Assembly (NCBI GenBank): GCA_030035585.1
Contig: CM057471.1
Location: forward strand, 92,443,819-92,507,818
DNA length: 64,000 nucleotides
Source of the DNA: Dugong dugon
Taxonomy: Eukaryota; Chordata; Mammalia; Sirenia; Dugongidae
Reading direction: 5' to 3'
The position numbers and the translations under genes are program-made. Shown here piece after piece: positions 1-9,937 of this stretch. A model generated the notes under the pieces. It searched no databases. It had not been told where the DNA came from and was given only the letters and a program-made list of their open reading frames with translations. Position 1 is the first letter of the stretch. Each line of letters opens with the position of its first letter.

Positions 1-166
1 GACAAAGACCTTCCTTCAGAGCCGACAGAGAGGGAAAGCCTTCCCTTAGAGCCAGTGCCCTGAATTCCAAAGTCTAGCCTCCTAAACTATAAGACAATAA
101 ATTTCTGTTTGCTAAAGCCATCCACTTGTAGTAGTTCTGTTACAGCAGCACTAGATAACTAAGACA
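1..166 (+). mobile_element. 3' end of a MaLR (MLT1-like) LTR
   Basis: The segment has the usual 3' part of an MLT1 LTR: a purine-rich stretch, the polyadenylation signal-like AATAAATTTCTGTT, then a terminal block ending CTAGATAACTAAGACA. The 5' part lies outside the window. The family is named from memory of its consensus, and the subfamily is not determined. Confidence 0.7.
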
Positions 167-554
167 GTGGATCTCATGCCCATCATGTCCAGTGGAAAAA
201 ATCTGTTTGTAGCTTGGACCACAATCAGGAGGTGATTCTTGGTTCCATTGGCCTTGAAAGCAGCTTCGTTATCACAGTGTGGCAGAGGGCATAGAGCACG
301 CACCCTTACCCTCCTCAGAGGATGCCAAGGAGCTGCAGGGCGCTGGGGACAGGGAGGGAGTCTTTTCTGGGCAGTTAATAAGCAAATCAGTAAGAGCACT
401 TTAGAGTTCATTAGAGAGAAGCCAAGCCTTCTCGGCAACATCACGACAATGTCTGTTCTTTGGAGCAAGTCCACCAACAAGGACTGAAGTCAGTTCTTCT
501 AATGGCAATATGATTCCCATTCAACCAAATGGCATAATCCTAATAAATAATATT
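167..554. other. Unassigned sequence
   Basis: I see no recognisable repeat or exon here. Short open frames on both strands (about 80-110 codons) overlap each other and have no recognisable domain, so I treat them as chance. Confidence 0.4.
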
Positions 555-700
555 TTTTAATATCAATAATATGCCAGGCATCACTCCAAATGTTTTAAGT
601 GTATTAACTCTTACTCCTGATAACCATCTAGTTTGAGTACCTCTTATACAGATTATAAAACCGAGGCACAGCTGGGATGTAAAAGTTGGTGGTCCACACA
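555..700 (-). mobile_element. MIR-like SINE fragment
   Basis: The text resembles the reverse of MIR: a TATGCCAGGCA-type block, then a stretch like 'acctcttatacagattataaaaccgaggcac', which matches the MIR core in antisense. It is diverged, and the limits are approximate. Confidence 0.45.
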
Positions 701-1004
701 GAAGTGGATTAGGAAAACCTGGATAACACGAGCAGAAGTATTCTTTTAGGTGAAAACAGTCGGAGGAACTGGGGTTTTTATTTGAGTCATTTAATAGAAT
801 AATGATACTATATATCATTTAATGAAATATATGGTACACAACACACACGCACACACGTATTTCTCATTGTCAGCTATCCTGTTTGTTGTCTTCATAAATC
901 CTAATATAATGAGCCTTTCCAAGTATGGTTAGAGGTAGATAACTGGACCAATTGAGCTTCACACAATATTGTAGTATCAAATACAGGGTTTAATGTCACA
1001 CCGA

Positions 1005-1200
1005 CTTGGGTTAAAACCCCACTTCCACTACTCATCAGCTGTGTGACCCAAGTAAATAGCTTGTTGTCACCTGTATGTAAAGTAGGTTTAACAATACCTA
1101 CTTCACAGAGCTGCTGGGAGACGTATATGAGATTGTGTGTATAAAAAGGTTTGTACAGTACCTAGGACATAGTAAATGTTTAATAAACAGTGACTGTAGT
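1005..1200 (+). mobile_element. MIR SINE
   Basis: It has the MIR order: a block like 'cagctgtgtgacc', a 'ctacttcacagagctgctggga' core, then 'acctaggacatagtaaatgtttaataaa' at the 3' end. It is old and diverged, but all the landmarks are in order and in the sense orientation. Confidence 0.75.
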
Positions 1201-1948
1201 GGCAATTTCTAGAGTCACCCAACAAGGTAAACCACCTTCCACAATGTTCCTTTTGCCAGGGTTAATTAGGGTATGACACTCTATAAATTTGCTCCCCAAG
1301 GCACTACTGTGGACCCAACGGAGGGAAATATATTTAAAGTAATGAACTTTTTCATTATCTTGCCAATTTTATAGGCCAATCAAACAGGAGCTACATTAAT
1401 CATGGAAATGAAGTGACAAAGGCAGTGCTACCAAGCTCAGAATTTTTGTAAGGCAGCTCCATAATATGCCTCTACTAGATGTCCTTTTGCACCATTTGCT
1501 TTTTCCACTTCTGTGCAAGAAGCCAGAGCTACGTATATTTTCATTCCCTGTGTTCTCATATGTTGATTTTTTCACCTACTAAAAAGTAGTGAGTTTAAGA
1601 AAAGTTCAATTAAAATGAAAAATAAATATTTTCTTTCTTACTGTGCCATTAGAAACTCTTTCCCCTCCCCTGAAGTTACTTGGCACCCACCCAAAGGAAA
1701 CGTTTTTCTTTTCTTGGCCCCCAGGGTTTAAAGCATAGAGGAAACAGATCTGGTTAGTCTGTCTCAACAGAATCCTTCCATGGGGAGGGGAGCAGACATT
1801 TCAAAGGCCTGGAAAACAGAGTATGAAATGAAAGAAAGTAAGTGAAGGGGAAAAGGATGGAGAAAGAAAGTTAAAAGAGGAGGAGAGAAAAATGATTTCA
1901 TAGGAACAGCCTAGAATGGACAATTTCTGGAAGATGGTGCCTTATCCT
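1201..1948. other. Unassigned sequence with a purine-rich patch
   Basis: No repeat family or exon is recognised. About 1,825-1,900 is A/G-rich (GAAA-type), which looks like simple sequence. Confidence 0.4.
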
Positions 1949-2027
1949 GTGTTAATCTAATATGCTAGTTCAGCTAGATTATGGTGCCCATTGTATGGTC
2001 AAACGCTAGTCTGGATATTGTTATGAA

Positions 2028-2239
2028 AAAAACCAAAAACAAATCCATTGCTATCAAGTCAATTCCATCTCATAGCAACCCTATAGGACAAAGTACTGCC
2101 CCATAGGGTTTCCAAGGCTGTAAATCTTTGAAAAACAGACTGACACATCTTTCTCCCATGGAGCGAGCTGGTGGGTTTGAACCACCAAACTTCTGGTTAG
2201 CAGCTGAGCACTTAACTACTGTGCCACCGGGACTCCTTT
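2028..2239 (-). mobile_element. AfroSINE inside an MLT2-like LTR
   Basis: Read on the minus strand it has the tRNA-like head, the box B-like 'ggtttgaaccc' region, a body with 'ctgtttttcaaagatttacagcc', and the RTE-type tail with 'gttgctatgag'. The host LTR sequence TTATGAA is repeated at 2,021-2,027 and 2,240-2,246, a plausible 7-bp target duplication. Confidence 0.85.
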
Positions 2240-2549
2240 TTATGAAGCCATTTACATGTGATTAAGTCAGTTGACCTTAAGTAAAGCAGCTCACCCTCCA
2301 TAATATAGGTGGGCCTCATCCAATCAGTTGAAGACCTTAAGAGCAAAGAGGGAGGTTTCTTGAGGGAGTATTCTGGCTCCAGACTATTAATAAATATCTT
2401 GCCAGAATTCCTCACTCTGCCCCGCTGCCTTAATCCTTAAAAACATATGATTTGGGGGCACAAGACTGCTGGCATTTCCAGCCTGTCACCTGACCTACAG
2501 ATTTTGGACCTGCCAGATCCCCACAATCATGTGAGCCATTTGCTCAAAA

Positions 2550-2636
2550 TCAGTCTCTCTCTCTCCCTATCTATCTGTCTGTCTATCTGTCTACCTATCT
2601 GTCTAATCATCTCTCTCTCTCTCTCATCTATCTAAT
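2550..2636 (+). repeat. TCTC / CTAT-CTGT microsatellite
   Basis: Runs of TC dinucleotides and of CTAT/CTGT/CTAC tetranucleotides, inside the 3' part of the MLT2-like LTR. An open frame over it encodes only Ser/Leu/Ile/Cys repeats and is not a gene. Confidence 0.85.
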
Positions 2637-2864
2637 CTCTTACTGGTTCAGCTGCTCAAGAAAACCTTGACAAAGACACCTTGGGTTTCTGTGCTGAAGG
2701 AGTGTGAAGCTGACTGTTATGTGCACTCCAATGACCTCTTCCAGAGGAGAGTCCATATGGCATTTTTCCTGGTTATTTCTGGTTGATCCCAACATTATTC
2801 TAATAGCCAGTACTACAGATTTTTTTTTTATCAGGTGATGGATCATGTTTATCAGCAGCAAGGG

Positions 2865-3052
2865 CACTAATATTTATTGAGCACTAACTATGTGTTATGC
2901 AGTTTTTAAGGATTTGTTTAATCCTTAAAAACATATTATGAGCTAGGTATAATTATTATTCCTATTTTAAAGATGGGAAAACTGAGGTTTATGGAAGTTA
3001 CAACTAGTAGATGATGGATCCAGGATTCAAACTCCAGCAACTGGACACGGGA
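2865..3052 (-). mobile_element. MIR SINE
   Basis: Antisense MIR: 'tatttattgagcactaactatgtgttatgcag', then 'ttattcctattttaaagatgggaaaactgagg' and 'gatccaggattcaaactcc'. All landmarks are in the expected reverse order. Confidence 0.75.
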
Positions 3053-3854
3053 ACTTGTACCCTCTTTCATATATCATAGTGTATTCCTATTATGTAACTC
3101 CTCTCCCTCCTCCTTCTCCTCTTTCTCTTCTGCCTTCTCCTCTTCACATGGAACCCACCAATAGAGTCAGGTTCTGTTCTGTAAGAGTAGATCATCCAAT
3201 TCTATTTCCTATTGCAGAGCTAATGTATTCCTACCAGTCATCTTTCCAGTTATCACTAATCTAGTGAAATGTCTGTCAGTCACTGTAGAAGATACAAACA
3301 AAGGGAACTGCTCCATCTAGAGTTCCATTTTGCAAATAAGTTATTTGTTATTTACATTTAGTGCCCTTCCTCCATCCCTCCCTTCCTTGAGAAGCCTTTG
3401 CCTTGTCTGAACAATAGACTTGCTATTCCAGGTTTGGCCAAAATTAGCCAGTCTATGGTGGTGTACTCAGCAAGTAGCTCCCTGTAAATATTTAGAAGGC
3501 AGCACATTACCTTTTATCTTCTCTTTTCTAAACAAATATATCTCTAATCTGTTTAATCTTTCTTCCTAAGGAAATCCCCTCTCCTTCTTCTTCCCATACT
3601 CTAAACTTTTTTTCTCTCTGTTTTATCCATTTAACATCTTCTATTTCTGCACCACTCACTTAAAAATAATACTGTAGTCAAAACTGAGGTGACAATGGGC
3701 TGCTACTTTACATGGTGCTTACTTTGATCAGCTCATCCTTATTTCATGTAGAAAAATTTCATCCTGAGAAGTGACACAGAGGCAGCTGAAATGCAGACAA
3801 GAATTTCTCTGATCTTCATCTACTGAGGTTATTGACACATTTGTAAAGTGGACA
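3053..3854. other. Unassigned sequence
   Basis: Mostly AT-rich unique-looking sequence with a CT-rich patch near 3,100-3,150. No exon or repeat family is recognised. The last bases are the left target duplication of the next element. Confidence 0.4.
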
Positions 3855-3871
3855 CAGAGTTTTGTACTTTT
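3855..3871. repeat. Left target-site duplication of the retroviral retrocopy
   Basis: CAGAGTTTTGTACTTTT here is identical to 7,140-7,156. It adjoins the T run that is the poly(A) tail in the sense direction. Confidence 0.8.
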
Positions 3872-3882
3872 TTTTTTTTTTT

Positions 3883-4060
3883 AGTAAGGCAAAAATAAAG
3901 TTTTATTCAGCATATATTCAAAAAGGCAGAAGTGGGAAGCAGACAACCGTGCTGCCAGAGCCATGTCTACCGGAGTCCAAGCGAATATCACCTAACAGAC
4001 AAAAGCGGGAAAATGGATAAGCATGCTGCTAGAGCCACGTCTGTCCAAGTTCAAAGAACA
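3883..4060 (-). repeat. 3' LTR portion (U3-R) of the retroviral retrocopy
   Basis: The R block (3,883 to about 3,976) matches 7,043-7,137 with scattered substitutions. The adjoining U3-like part contains a second, diverged copy of a 'gctgctagagccacgtctgtcc' motif (about 4,023-4,045), which parallels 'gctgccagagccatgtctacc' at about 3,950-3,972. The U3 is therefore internally repeated at about 72-bp spacing. AATAAA on the sense strand lies about 20 nt before the A tail. Confidence 0.65.
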
Positions 4061-4689
4061 ATTACAGAGTCATCAGTATATGTTAACGTTACAAATGGGC
4101 AAAACCATTGAGAGCTTAGCCTTTTCAGATTGTCTAGAAACTGTGATCTTACATTTTGAATTGTCTTTCTTAACAATCATTGGTACAGGTTTCAGTAAGG
4201 AGAGTCAGGAGGGTCTTCATTGGTCCAACGAATTTTTATTCACTAAATGCTAATAGAAAAAGATGACAGTGGAAAGTCCTTTGTGTTGTGTCTGATCAGC
4301 TTTATATGAAAGTTTTCCTAAAAGATATTTTCCAAGATTATCTTAGCTATTGTCTTTATACCTCAGGGCCCAGTTGATGTGTCCTTGTGAGTCCTTGTGA
4401 GCCCAGCTCCAGCTGGGTCACATTCTCTATGCTCAAGGACAGGGAATAATGACTCCAATATTATTTCCTAAATCATTCCCTCGTTTTGATGGGATATTGG
4501 AGATAACACATCGATGATCAATACCTGGACTTAGTCAAGCTCCTAGATGGGGCCATTGCAGGCTCTTTAAACTCACGTGCTGGTTTTCCACTGGATACCA
4601 TCTGGTTCTTCACCAGGATCTTAAGTAAGAGCAATGTTCTCATCAGTCACATTGCTGGAGTGAGCAGACTCAATGTACATCAGTATTTC

Positions 4690-4990
4690 AGCCTGAGGCC
4701 TTCTTTTGCCTTTTAGGTGTGTAAGAAAATAGAGGATAAATTTTATTATGCCTAATACTATCAGGATGTAGACTAAGAATATTACTATTCCTTGCAATAT
4801 TGATCTAGCTCATATATTTATTCCTGATGGTATCCAACCAAACAAATCTTGTGTTTGTAAGAGTGTTACAGTGTGTAACCTACTTCTCCTGTGTTATTTA
4901 TCCAAATGTAACAAGAGGTATTTGCTACAGCACAGACTACACTAATTAAAAAATCTAAGGCTATTTTGTTATCTTATGTCACCTTGGCTT
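4690..4990 (-). pseudogene. Possible retroviral envelope TM remnant
   Basis: On the minus strand, about 4,884-4,919 reads as a short Thr-Ser-Cys... Ile-Trp-Ile-Asn-Asn-Thr-Gly-Glu segment. It resembles the cysteine-containing loop of gamma-type envelope transmembrane subunits. About 60 codons later a strongly hydrophobic stretch (about 4,800-4,715) is followed by a basic, Lys/Arg-rich tail, as in a membrane anchor plus cytoplasmic tail. In-frame stops separate these parts, so nothing is functional. Assignment is by motif only, and the second cysteine of the classic loop is missing. Confidence 0.4.
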
Positions 4991-6121
4991 ATGAGGTTAG
5001 AGATCACTGTTGTGCTTCCATCTCATCTGTTATTTGTCCCATAGTGGCTGACAAATTTTCTTAAAGATTTCTCCAATTCAACTCTACCATAAGTAGGAAT
5101 TAACCGTAAGTAGAAATAAAGCTGCCAACCATATCCTTAGTGTTCGACCAATGGGTTTTCTTCTGACTTTCATTTAACAATGTGTAACAAATTAACATTA
5201 ACCTTTCCAATATTTACTAGCATTATTACTATGAATATCTAAAGATAATCCTAAAGTTTCTAATGCGCATTGCCCAGAAAGCTAAACAAGAGATTGCCCA
5301 CTATCAGTTGGAAAGGGATCATCTAAATTAGTATAACTGAATCTATCACACAGAAATATATATCCATAAAAAGCACACAAATTTTGTCTAGAGAAAACAG
5401 AAAATATAGAAAAATTTACATGTGACAAACAAGTTTTCATTAGAGAACTAATGATTTAGCAAGATAATACAGGATGGACCTCTCCTGTAGGATGTCTTCA
5501 ATTAGTCTCTTTAAAACATACTAACTGTTCTTCCCAAGGGCAAGCTGTCCCTCCTTGGTTTACCTATTAATAGTCATGGGTCACTTTCTCAGAAGCAGAA
5601 ATGGAACCTAAGACAAAATGGAGTCTGAGCCATGATGTTGACCTCTTCTGAGAACCTGGTTTCTTTAAGATAGATAATTTTCTGTATCCTAAGAGGGTGA
5701 CAGTTTGATTACAAACATTAGACAGGTATTTCATACGACATTGTCTTAAAGACTGATTAAACTAATTACTAATTTACCTTAAACATATCTCTCAGTCTGA
5801 TCTTTGAAGTTAGTTTCCTAAAACAGACTGAATTCTTCAAAAAAAAAAAGCACAATACCCAGAGCAAAATGGTCTTACTGGTTTATCTGGACCATTGTTT
5901 GACTCAAAGTGGCTTCAGGAACCTTTTTTTTCCCCCTCAAAGCTAGAGGTTCAAAAGGACACCCAAAGGCGATGTCCTGTGTGAGTTACCGCAACCTCCA
6001 TGAAAACCAGAAATCTGGATTCCAGGAGAATTACACACAACTCTCTCAGCATTCTTTCCTTTGGATCATGATCTTGTTATGGAATCTTTTATCAAAATGC
6101 TCAACAAATGGTAATTGGGCA

Positions 6122-6337
6122 TCATCTGGTTTTTAAGATCCCAGGCACCATACAGCAAACTAGGAAATAAAACAGAAGCACTAACAGTAATATTAGGCCA
6201 ATTGTCTGAAATAACCAATGAAGCCATGACCCTGAGGTGTTTGAACCAAGGAAACAAATCTCATGAGGTGTTTGTTTATACATAAGCAGCATCAGTAATG
6301 GCTTTTCAAGTGCCTTAACAGAAACTATATTCTGCAA
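6122..6337 (-). pseudogene. Retroviral internal remnant with a hydrophobic anchor-like segment
   Basis: A 71-codon minus-strand frame contains a Trp-rich turn followed by about 20 mainly Leu/Ile/Val/Phe residues and a Cys-Cys pair, like an envelope membrane anchor. It lies upstream (in sense) of the other anchor-like segment at 4,690-4,990, so the two cannot both be the single anchor of one simple envelope protein. Either one is unrelated or the internal region is rearranged. Confidence 0.3.
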
Positions 6338-6988
6338 AATCTCAGATGGAGTATTAATGCAAATACAGCAACATTTACCTGTTAAGGCACAAAACTGTTT
6401 CTTGGGAGAACTAATAGGAAATCTAATGCTATTCTATTTTGTAAAATCATAGCTCAGATTTCAGATACTTCTCTGGTTATGATATTTACAACTTTTTGTT
6501 AAGTTTACCAACAGGAACTTCTAATTCAAGAGTTACAATATCTAAACCAATTAGTTAGATAATTTAGGAGAAAGGAAAATAGTTTCTTATATCCAGAAAT
6601 TAGGACCTTAAAACATCAGCAATATTAAAAACTGTAATTTCCTTTCGTTTACTCAGTCTTACGTAGTTAATTTCTGTTCCATGTGGTTCTGGATCAGCTG
6701 CAGTCTGAGAACTCGTCAGCTTCTGCATAAGAAGAGTTCTGGAAATCTTGACTGAGTCTAATCAGTCTTTTTCACAAGTCCAATATAGTCCATCTTTTTG
6801 TTGAGATATTTTGGTCAAACGTTTTCAGCAAATCAGCAAAGTAAAAACTTATCTGCAGATGACAAAACCTGTCAGTGTCGAAGGGACATGGAGTGGGAAC
6901 TCTTGGGTCCAGAAGATAGGACCTCTCCTTTGGTAGCCTCTGCTCCACAGTCCCGGTCTCCTCGAGGTCGACTGGATTCATAGCTTCA

Positions 6989-7009
6989 GAATCCTTGACG
7001 ACTACGCCA
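6989..7009 (-). promoter_or_regulatory. Primer-binding site complementary to tRNA-Ser
   Basis: The sense strand reads TGGCGTAGTCG, then TCAA, then GGATTC. It matches the complement of the 3' end of mammalian tRNA-Ser ending CGACTACG-CCA, with one substitution and one inserted base. It lies just after the U5-like segment, where a retroviral primer site should be, with about 5 nt between the presumed LTR end and the site. The tRNA sequence is recalled, not looked up. Confidence 0.6.
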
Positions 7010-7139
7010 GTAACTGTTGTAGGGGAAAAACGTCATAAATTTTAGCAAAGCAAAAAGAAAGTTTTATTCGGCATATATTCAAAGGGGCAGAAGTGGGAAG
7101 TGGACAACCATGCTGCCACAGCCATGTCTGCCTGCATCC

Positions 7140-7156
7140 CAGAGTTTTGTACTTTT
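7140..7156. repeat. Right target-site duplication of the retroviral retrocopy
   Basis: Identical to 3,855-3,871. In the sense direction the insertion site reads GATGTC/AAAAG, compatible with L1 endonuclease nicking. Confidence 0.8.
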
Positions 7157-7239
7157 GACATCCAATTTGCTAAAACCCCAGAGCAGATTGGCTTCTTTTG
7201 ACGTGTATGATTATATCTCCTCAGCTCTGAGGTATATTA

Positions 7240-7625
7240 CATTTCCTAGCTTTGTGATTCTGAGTAGTTAATCTCTATATGGCTCAATTTCCTCATCTAT
7301 GAAGTGAAGATAATAAAAATGACCACCTCAAACCCAAGGTTGAGAAGGGAAAGTGTTGACATGTTATGGGGTTGTTAACCAATGTCATAAAACAATATGC
7401 GTACTCACGGTTTAATGAGAAACTATTTATTCTGTAGACCTTCATCGAAAGTACAATAAAAAATTAAAAAAAAAAGACTACCTCATAGGGTTGTCATGGA
7501 GAATAAATTAATGGAGCTATCTATCTATCTATCATCATCATCATCTGTCTATCTATCTAATCTCAGAACAGTGCCTAGCACATTGGAAGTTTAATATGTG
7601 TTACCTACTATTATTATTCTCAAAT
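7240..7625 (+). mobile_element. MIR SINE interrupted by an L1 3' end
   Basis: The left half (7,240-7,330, 'ctcaatttcctcatctatgaag') and the right half (about 7,476-7,625, 'ctacctcatagggttgtcatgg' to 'cagtgcctagcacattgg') join into one MIR. Between them sits an L1 3' end with its A tail. A CTAT/CATC microsatellite (7,518-7,560) has expanded within the right half. Confidence 0.7.
7331..7475 (+). mobile_element. 5'-truncated L1 3' end
   Basis: It matches the reverse complement of 51,799-51,905, the 3' end of the full-length L1 in this window: 'gttgacatgttatgggg', 'ttaaccaatgtcataaaacaatatg', 'gagaaactattta', 'aagtacaataaa', then an A-rich tail. The target duplication is GACCACCTCA (7,321-7,330) and GACTACCTCA (7,476-7,485). 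Confidence 0.85.
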
Positions 7626-7724
7626 GCTAGACCACCTCATTGTCTTATTTTAGTAGTATCAATTTGCTACTTATTCATTCATGAGTCTTTACTCCCTCCA
7701 TCTCTCCCTCCCACCCTCTATTCC

Positions 7725-8940
7725 TTCTGAACATATTTATTAAGTACCTAATAATATATGCCAGACACTGTGCTAATCTCTGAGATACAGTGAGAAGCCA
7801 AAATAGATACAGTCCTTGCCTTCATGGAACTTACAGTTCAGTGGGAAGGCCAGGCAGAAATAAAATAATCACAAGATCATGTAAATGTCCTGTGATACAT
7901 TCCACGAAGGGTTCATGAGCTGGTTCCTGGTGCCAAGGGAGTTTAAAATATGAGGATTTGGCTTAACCTGGGAGGAGAAGGCCTTATTCAAGCATCCTCC
8001 TGGAAATGATGTAGGTTAAGAGCTGAAGAGTGAGTAGGACATGACTTGGTAAAGTCGGGAGGGAAGAGTGTTCCAGCAGGGGAGTCTGGGTGGCGAGAAC
8101 AGAGAGAGTGAGGAGGGAGGGACATGGTGCAACAGGAAGAGGGAAGGGTGGAGGCACAGATTACGAAGAGCTCACTGGGTCGATTCAAGTAGTCAAGCCT
8201 TTGGCACAATGGAGAGCCAGAGATAAGTTTTAAGTTACGTGTATGTGTGGAGTACTCAGATTTTAGTAGTGTTATTTGGGTTTCAGAAAGATTACTGTGG
8301 CTGCAACGTGAAGAATGGTTTGGAGGAGGCTAAACAGGATGCAGTTTATTTTACTCTGGTGGCGTGCATGCTACTATAATGCTAGAAACTATGCCACCAG
8401 TATTTCAAATACCAGGAGGGTCACCCACAGTGGACAGGTTTCAGTGGAGTTTTCAGACTAAGACAGACTAGGAAGAAAGGCCTGGCAATCTACTTCCAAA
8501 AATTAGCCAGTAAAAACCCTATGGATCACAGCAGAATGTTGCCTGATATAGTGCAGGAAGATGAACTCTCTAAGTTGGAAGGCACTCAAACTACACAGTG
8601 GCCGCAACAATGGACTTGAGCATACCAATGATTGTGAAGATGTGGCAGGACTAGGCAACGTTTTGTTCTGATGTACATGGAGTCACCATGAGTCCGAGTT
8701 GACTCAGTGGCAACTAACAACAACAACAAACACGTTACTGAGACCAGTTAGAAGGCTATTGTTGTAATCTAGGGGAGAGATAACATGGACTACGCTGGTG
8801 GTGGCCAAGGTGAACTGATGTGGATGGATGTGAGTGACATTTTGCAAATAAAATTCATACATTTGGAGATGGATTAGGTTGGGGATGGGGTAGCGAGATC
8901 TGGGTACCAAGGATAACTTGATTAATTCTAAAGAGATTGA
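7725..8940 (-). mobile_element. L2 LINE, 3' half, interrupted by a deleted RTE
   Basis: Antisense L2 landmarks appear in order: 'taagtacctaataatatatgccagacactgtgc', 'catggaacttacagttcagtggg', 'gagggaagagtgttccag', and, past the insertion, 'gagaccagttagaaggctattg' and 'ccaaggataacttg'. The minus-strand frame at 7,988-8,209 is a remnant of the L2 pol C-terminus. The copy is ancient and broken by a plus-strand RTE derivative at 8,351-8,732. Confidence 0.7.
8351..8732 (+). mobile_element. Non-autonomous RTE derivative (5' leader joined to 3' end)
   Basis: The first about 245 bases match the 5' leader of the near full-length RTE at 44,597 onward ('atgctagaaactatgccacc', 'ccaggagggtcaccc', 'ggaaggcactcaaa'). 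The rest matches the RTE 3' end ('acacagtggccgcaacaatgg', 'gtcaccatgagtcc', (AAC)n tail). The entire coding part is missing. The element at 48,304-48,660 has the same junction, so this is a copied family rather than a private deletion. RTE machinery in trans would be needed for its movement. Confidence 0.8.
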
Positions 8941-9458
8941 TATTTTTTCTTTTGCTTCTCTCCAGTATCAAATTAGTATAGGTCGGAAAGTTTACATGTA
9001 GGCTCTTTTACAAAGTTGGAATGTTCAATAGACCTGAAACATTCGAGAAACACTGCATAGAAGTGCTGATTAACCAAAATAAAAAAAGGAAGTTGACCTC
9101 CAACCCTTGTCTTTGTTTTGTCCCAGCTGCAGAAATGATTTTCAGTTGCTCTCTGGCTTGAGTAAACAACACTCCCTGTCACCTTATCCCTCTGACTGCC
9201 AGTTCTACTTCTATATTTTCCCTTGGACATGATTCTCACTGACAGTAGAAAGTTCAGCCCCAAGACCTGCAGCTGTGAAAATACTTGCTCCTCTCCAGAA
9301 CTGTTAGTACTTCTGGGAATCACGTCACAGTGCCAACCACTCACTGGTCCTGAAGTGACCCTGTTATTTTGGGAGGTAGCAAAGGAAAAGATATTTTAAA
9401 AACGTCAAGTGGCACTTCTTTGGGCATGGAAAGGTGTTAAGTGATAAAATGCTCGCTA
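8941..9458. other. Unassigned sequence
   Basis: No recognised repeat. A 123-codon minus-strand open frame (8,973-9,344) shows no recognisable domain and no splice or promoter context, so I do not call it a gene. Confidence 0.4.
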
Positions 9459-9664
9459 TGCCCTGGCAGCACTGTGGTTAAAGCGCTCAGCGGCTAACAA
9501 AAAGGTCCGCGGTTCGAACACATCAGCCACTCTGGGAGAAAGATGTGACAGTCTGCTTCCATACAGATTTACAGCGTTGGCTATATGGGGAAGCTCTACT
9601 CCATCCTATAGGGTCGTTATGAGTTGGAATCTACTCGATGGCAGTGGGTTTTTTTTTTTTTTTT
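9459..9664 (+). mobile_element. AfroSINE
   Basis: It has a tRNA-like head ('ccctggcagcactgtggtt'), box B-like 'ggttcgaac', a body with 'gagaaagatgtgacagtctgctt', and the tail 'ggtcgttatgagttggaat' followed by a T run. It is a long-form member that carries the 'gatgtggcagtctg' block absent from the shorter copies. Confidence 0.85.
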
Positions 9665-9937
9665 AATTTATTCCTAAAGACTAGGGAGTAGACTGGTTGT
9701 AAATACTCCCCAGACTCTCTACGGATGTGTCAGCCATGTGGATCTGAGCTCGGTGAAATACACCAGCACCAAAGTGTTTTCTTCAGCTGAATAATCAGAC
9801 AACAAAGGTGACCAGTTAGGAAAAGCTAACTATCTACTTTTGTTCCTGCTTTAGGATTTTTATTACACACAAAACACAATCTTCAGACAGATTTAAGAGC
9901 AAAGGATAAATCTGTGGTAGATTATTTTTTCATTTGC
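9665..9937. other. Unassigned sequence
   Basis: Nothing recognised between the SINE tail and the next L1 fragment. Confidence 0.4.

Larger units (their letters stand above)
1949..2678 (+). mobile_element. MLT2-like ERVL LTR, split by a SINE
   Basis: The LTR begins TGTGTTAATCTAATATG and runs through 'ggtcaaacgctagtctgga', is interrupted by an AfroSINE at 2,028-2,239, then resumes with 'cctcatccaatcagttgaagacc' and 'cccacaatcatgtgagcca'. It ends near AAAACCTTGACAAAGACA. These are landmark blocks of MLT2-type LTRs. The part before the 3' end has become a TCTC/CTAT microsatellite at about 2,550-2,635. Confidence 0.7.
3872..7139 (-). mobile_element. Poly(A)-tailed retrocopy of a retroviral RNA
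   Basis: Sense is the minus strand. The unit starts (7,139) with an R-like block containing AATAAA (top strand 7,063-7,068), passes a short U5, then a 21-nt site matching the 3' end of tRNA-Ser (6,989-7,009). It continues through about 2.9 kb of decayed internal sequence and ends with a U3-like stretch, a second R block (AATAAA at top 3,902-3,907) and about 12 As (top-strand Ts from 3,871). The two R blocks, about 3,883-3,976 and 7,043-7,137, align almost base for base. The flanks carry an identical 17-bp repeat, CAGAGTTTTGTACTTTT, at 3,855-3,871 and 7,140-7,156. Integrase leaves 4-6 bp, so this layout fits reverse transcription of a viral mRNA by L1, as known for HERV-W processed copies. No long frame survives. 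Confidence 0.75.

Noticed and set aside
2550-2636. Regular repeats as a possible CRISPR-like array
   Set aside because: Tetranucleotide microsatellite without spacers. The DNA is mammalian. No other array-like pattern is present in the window.
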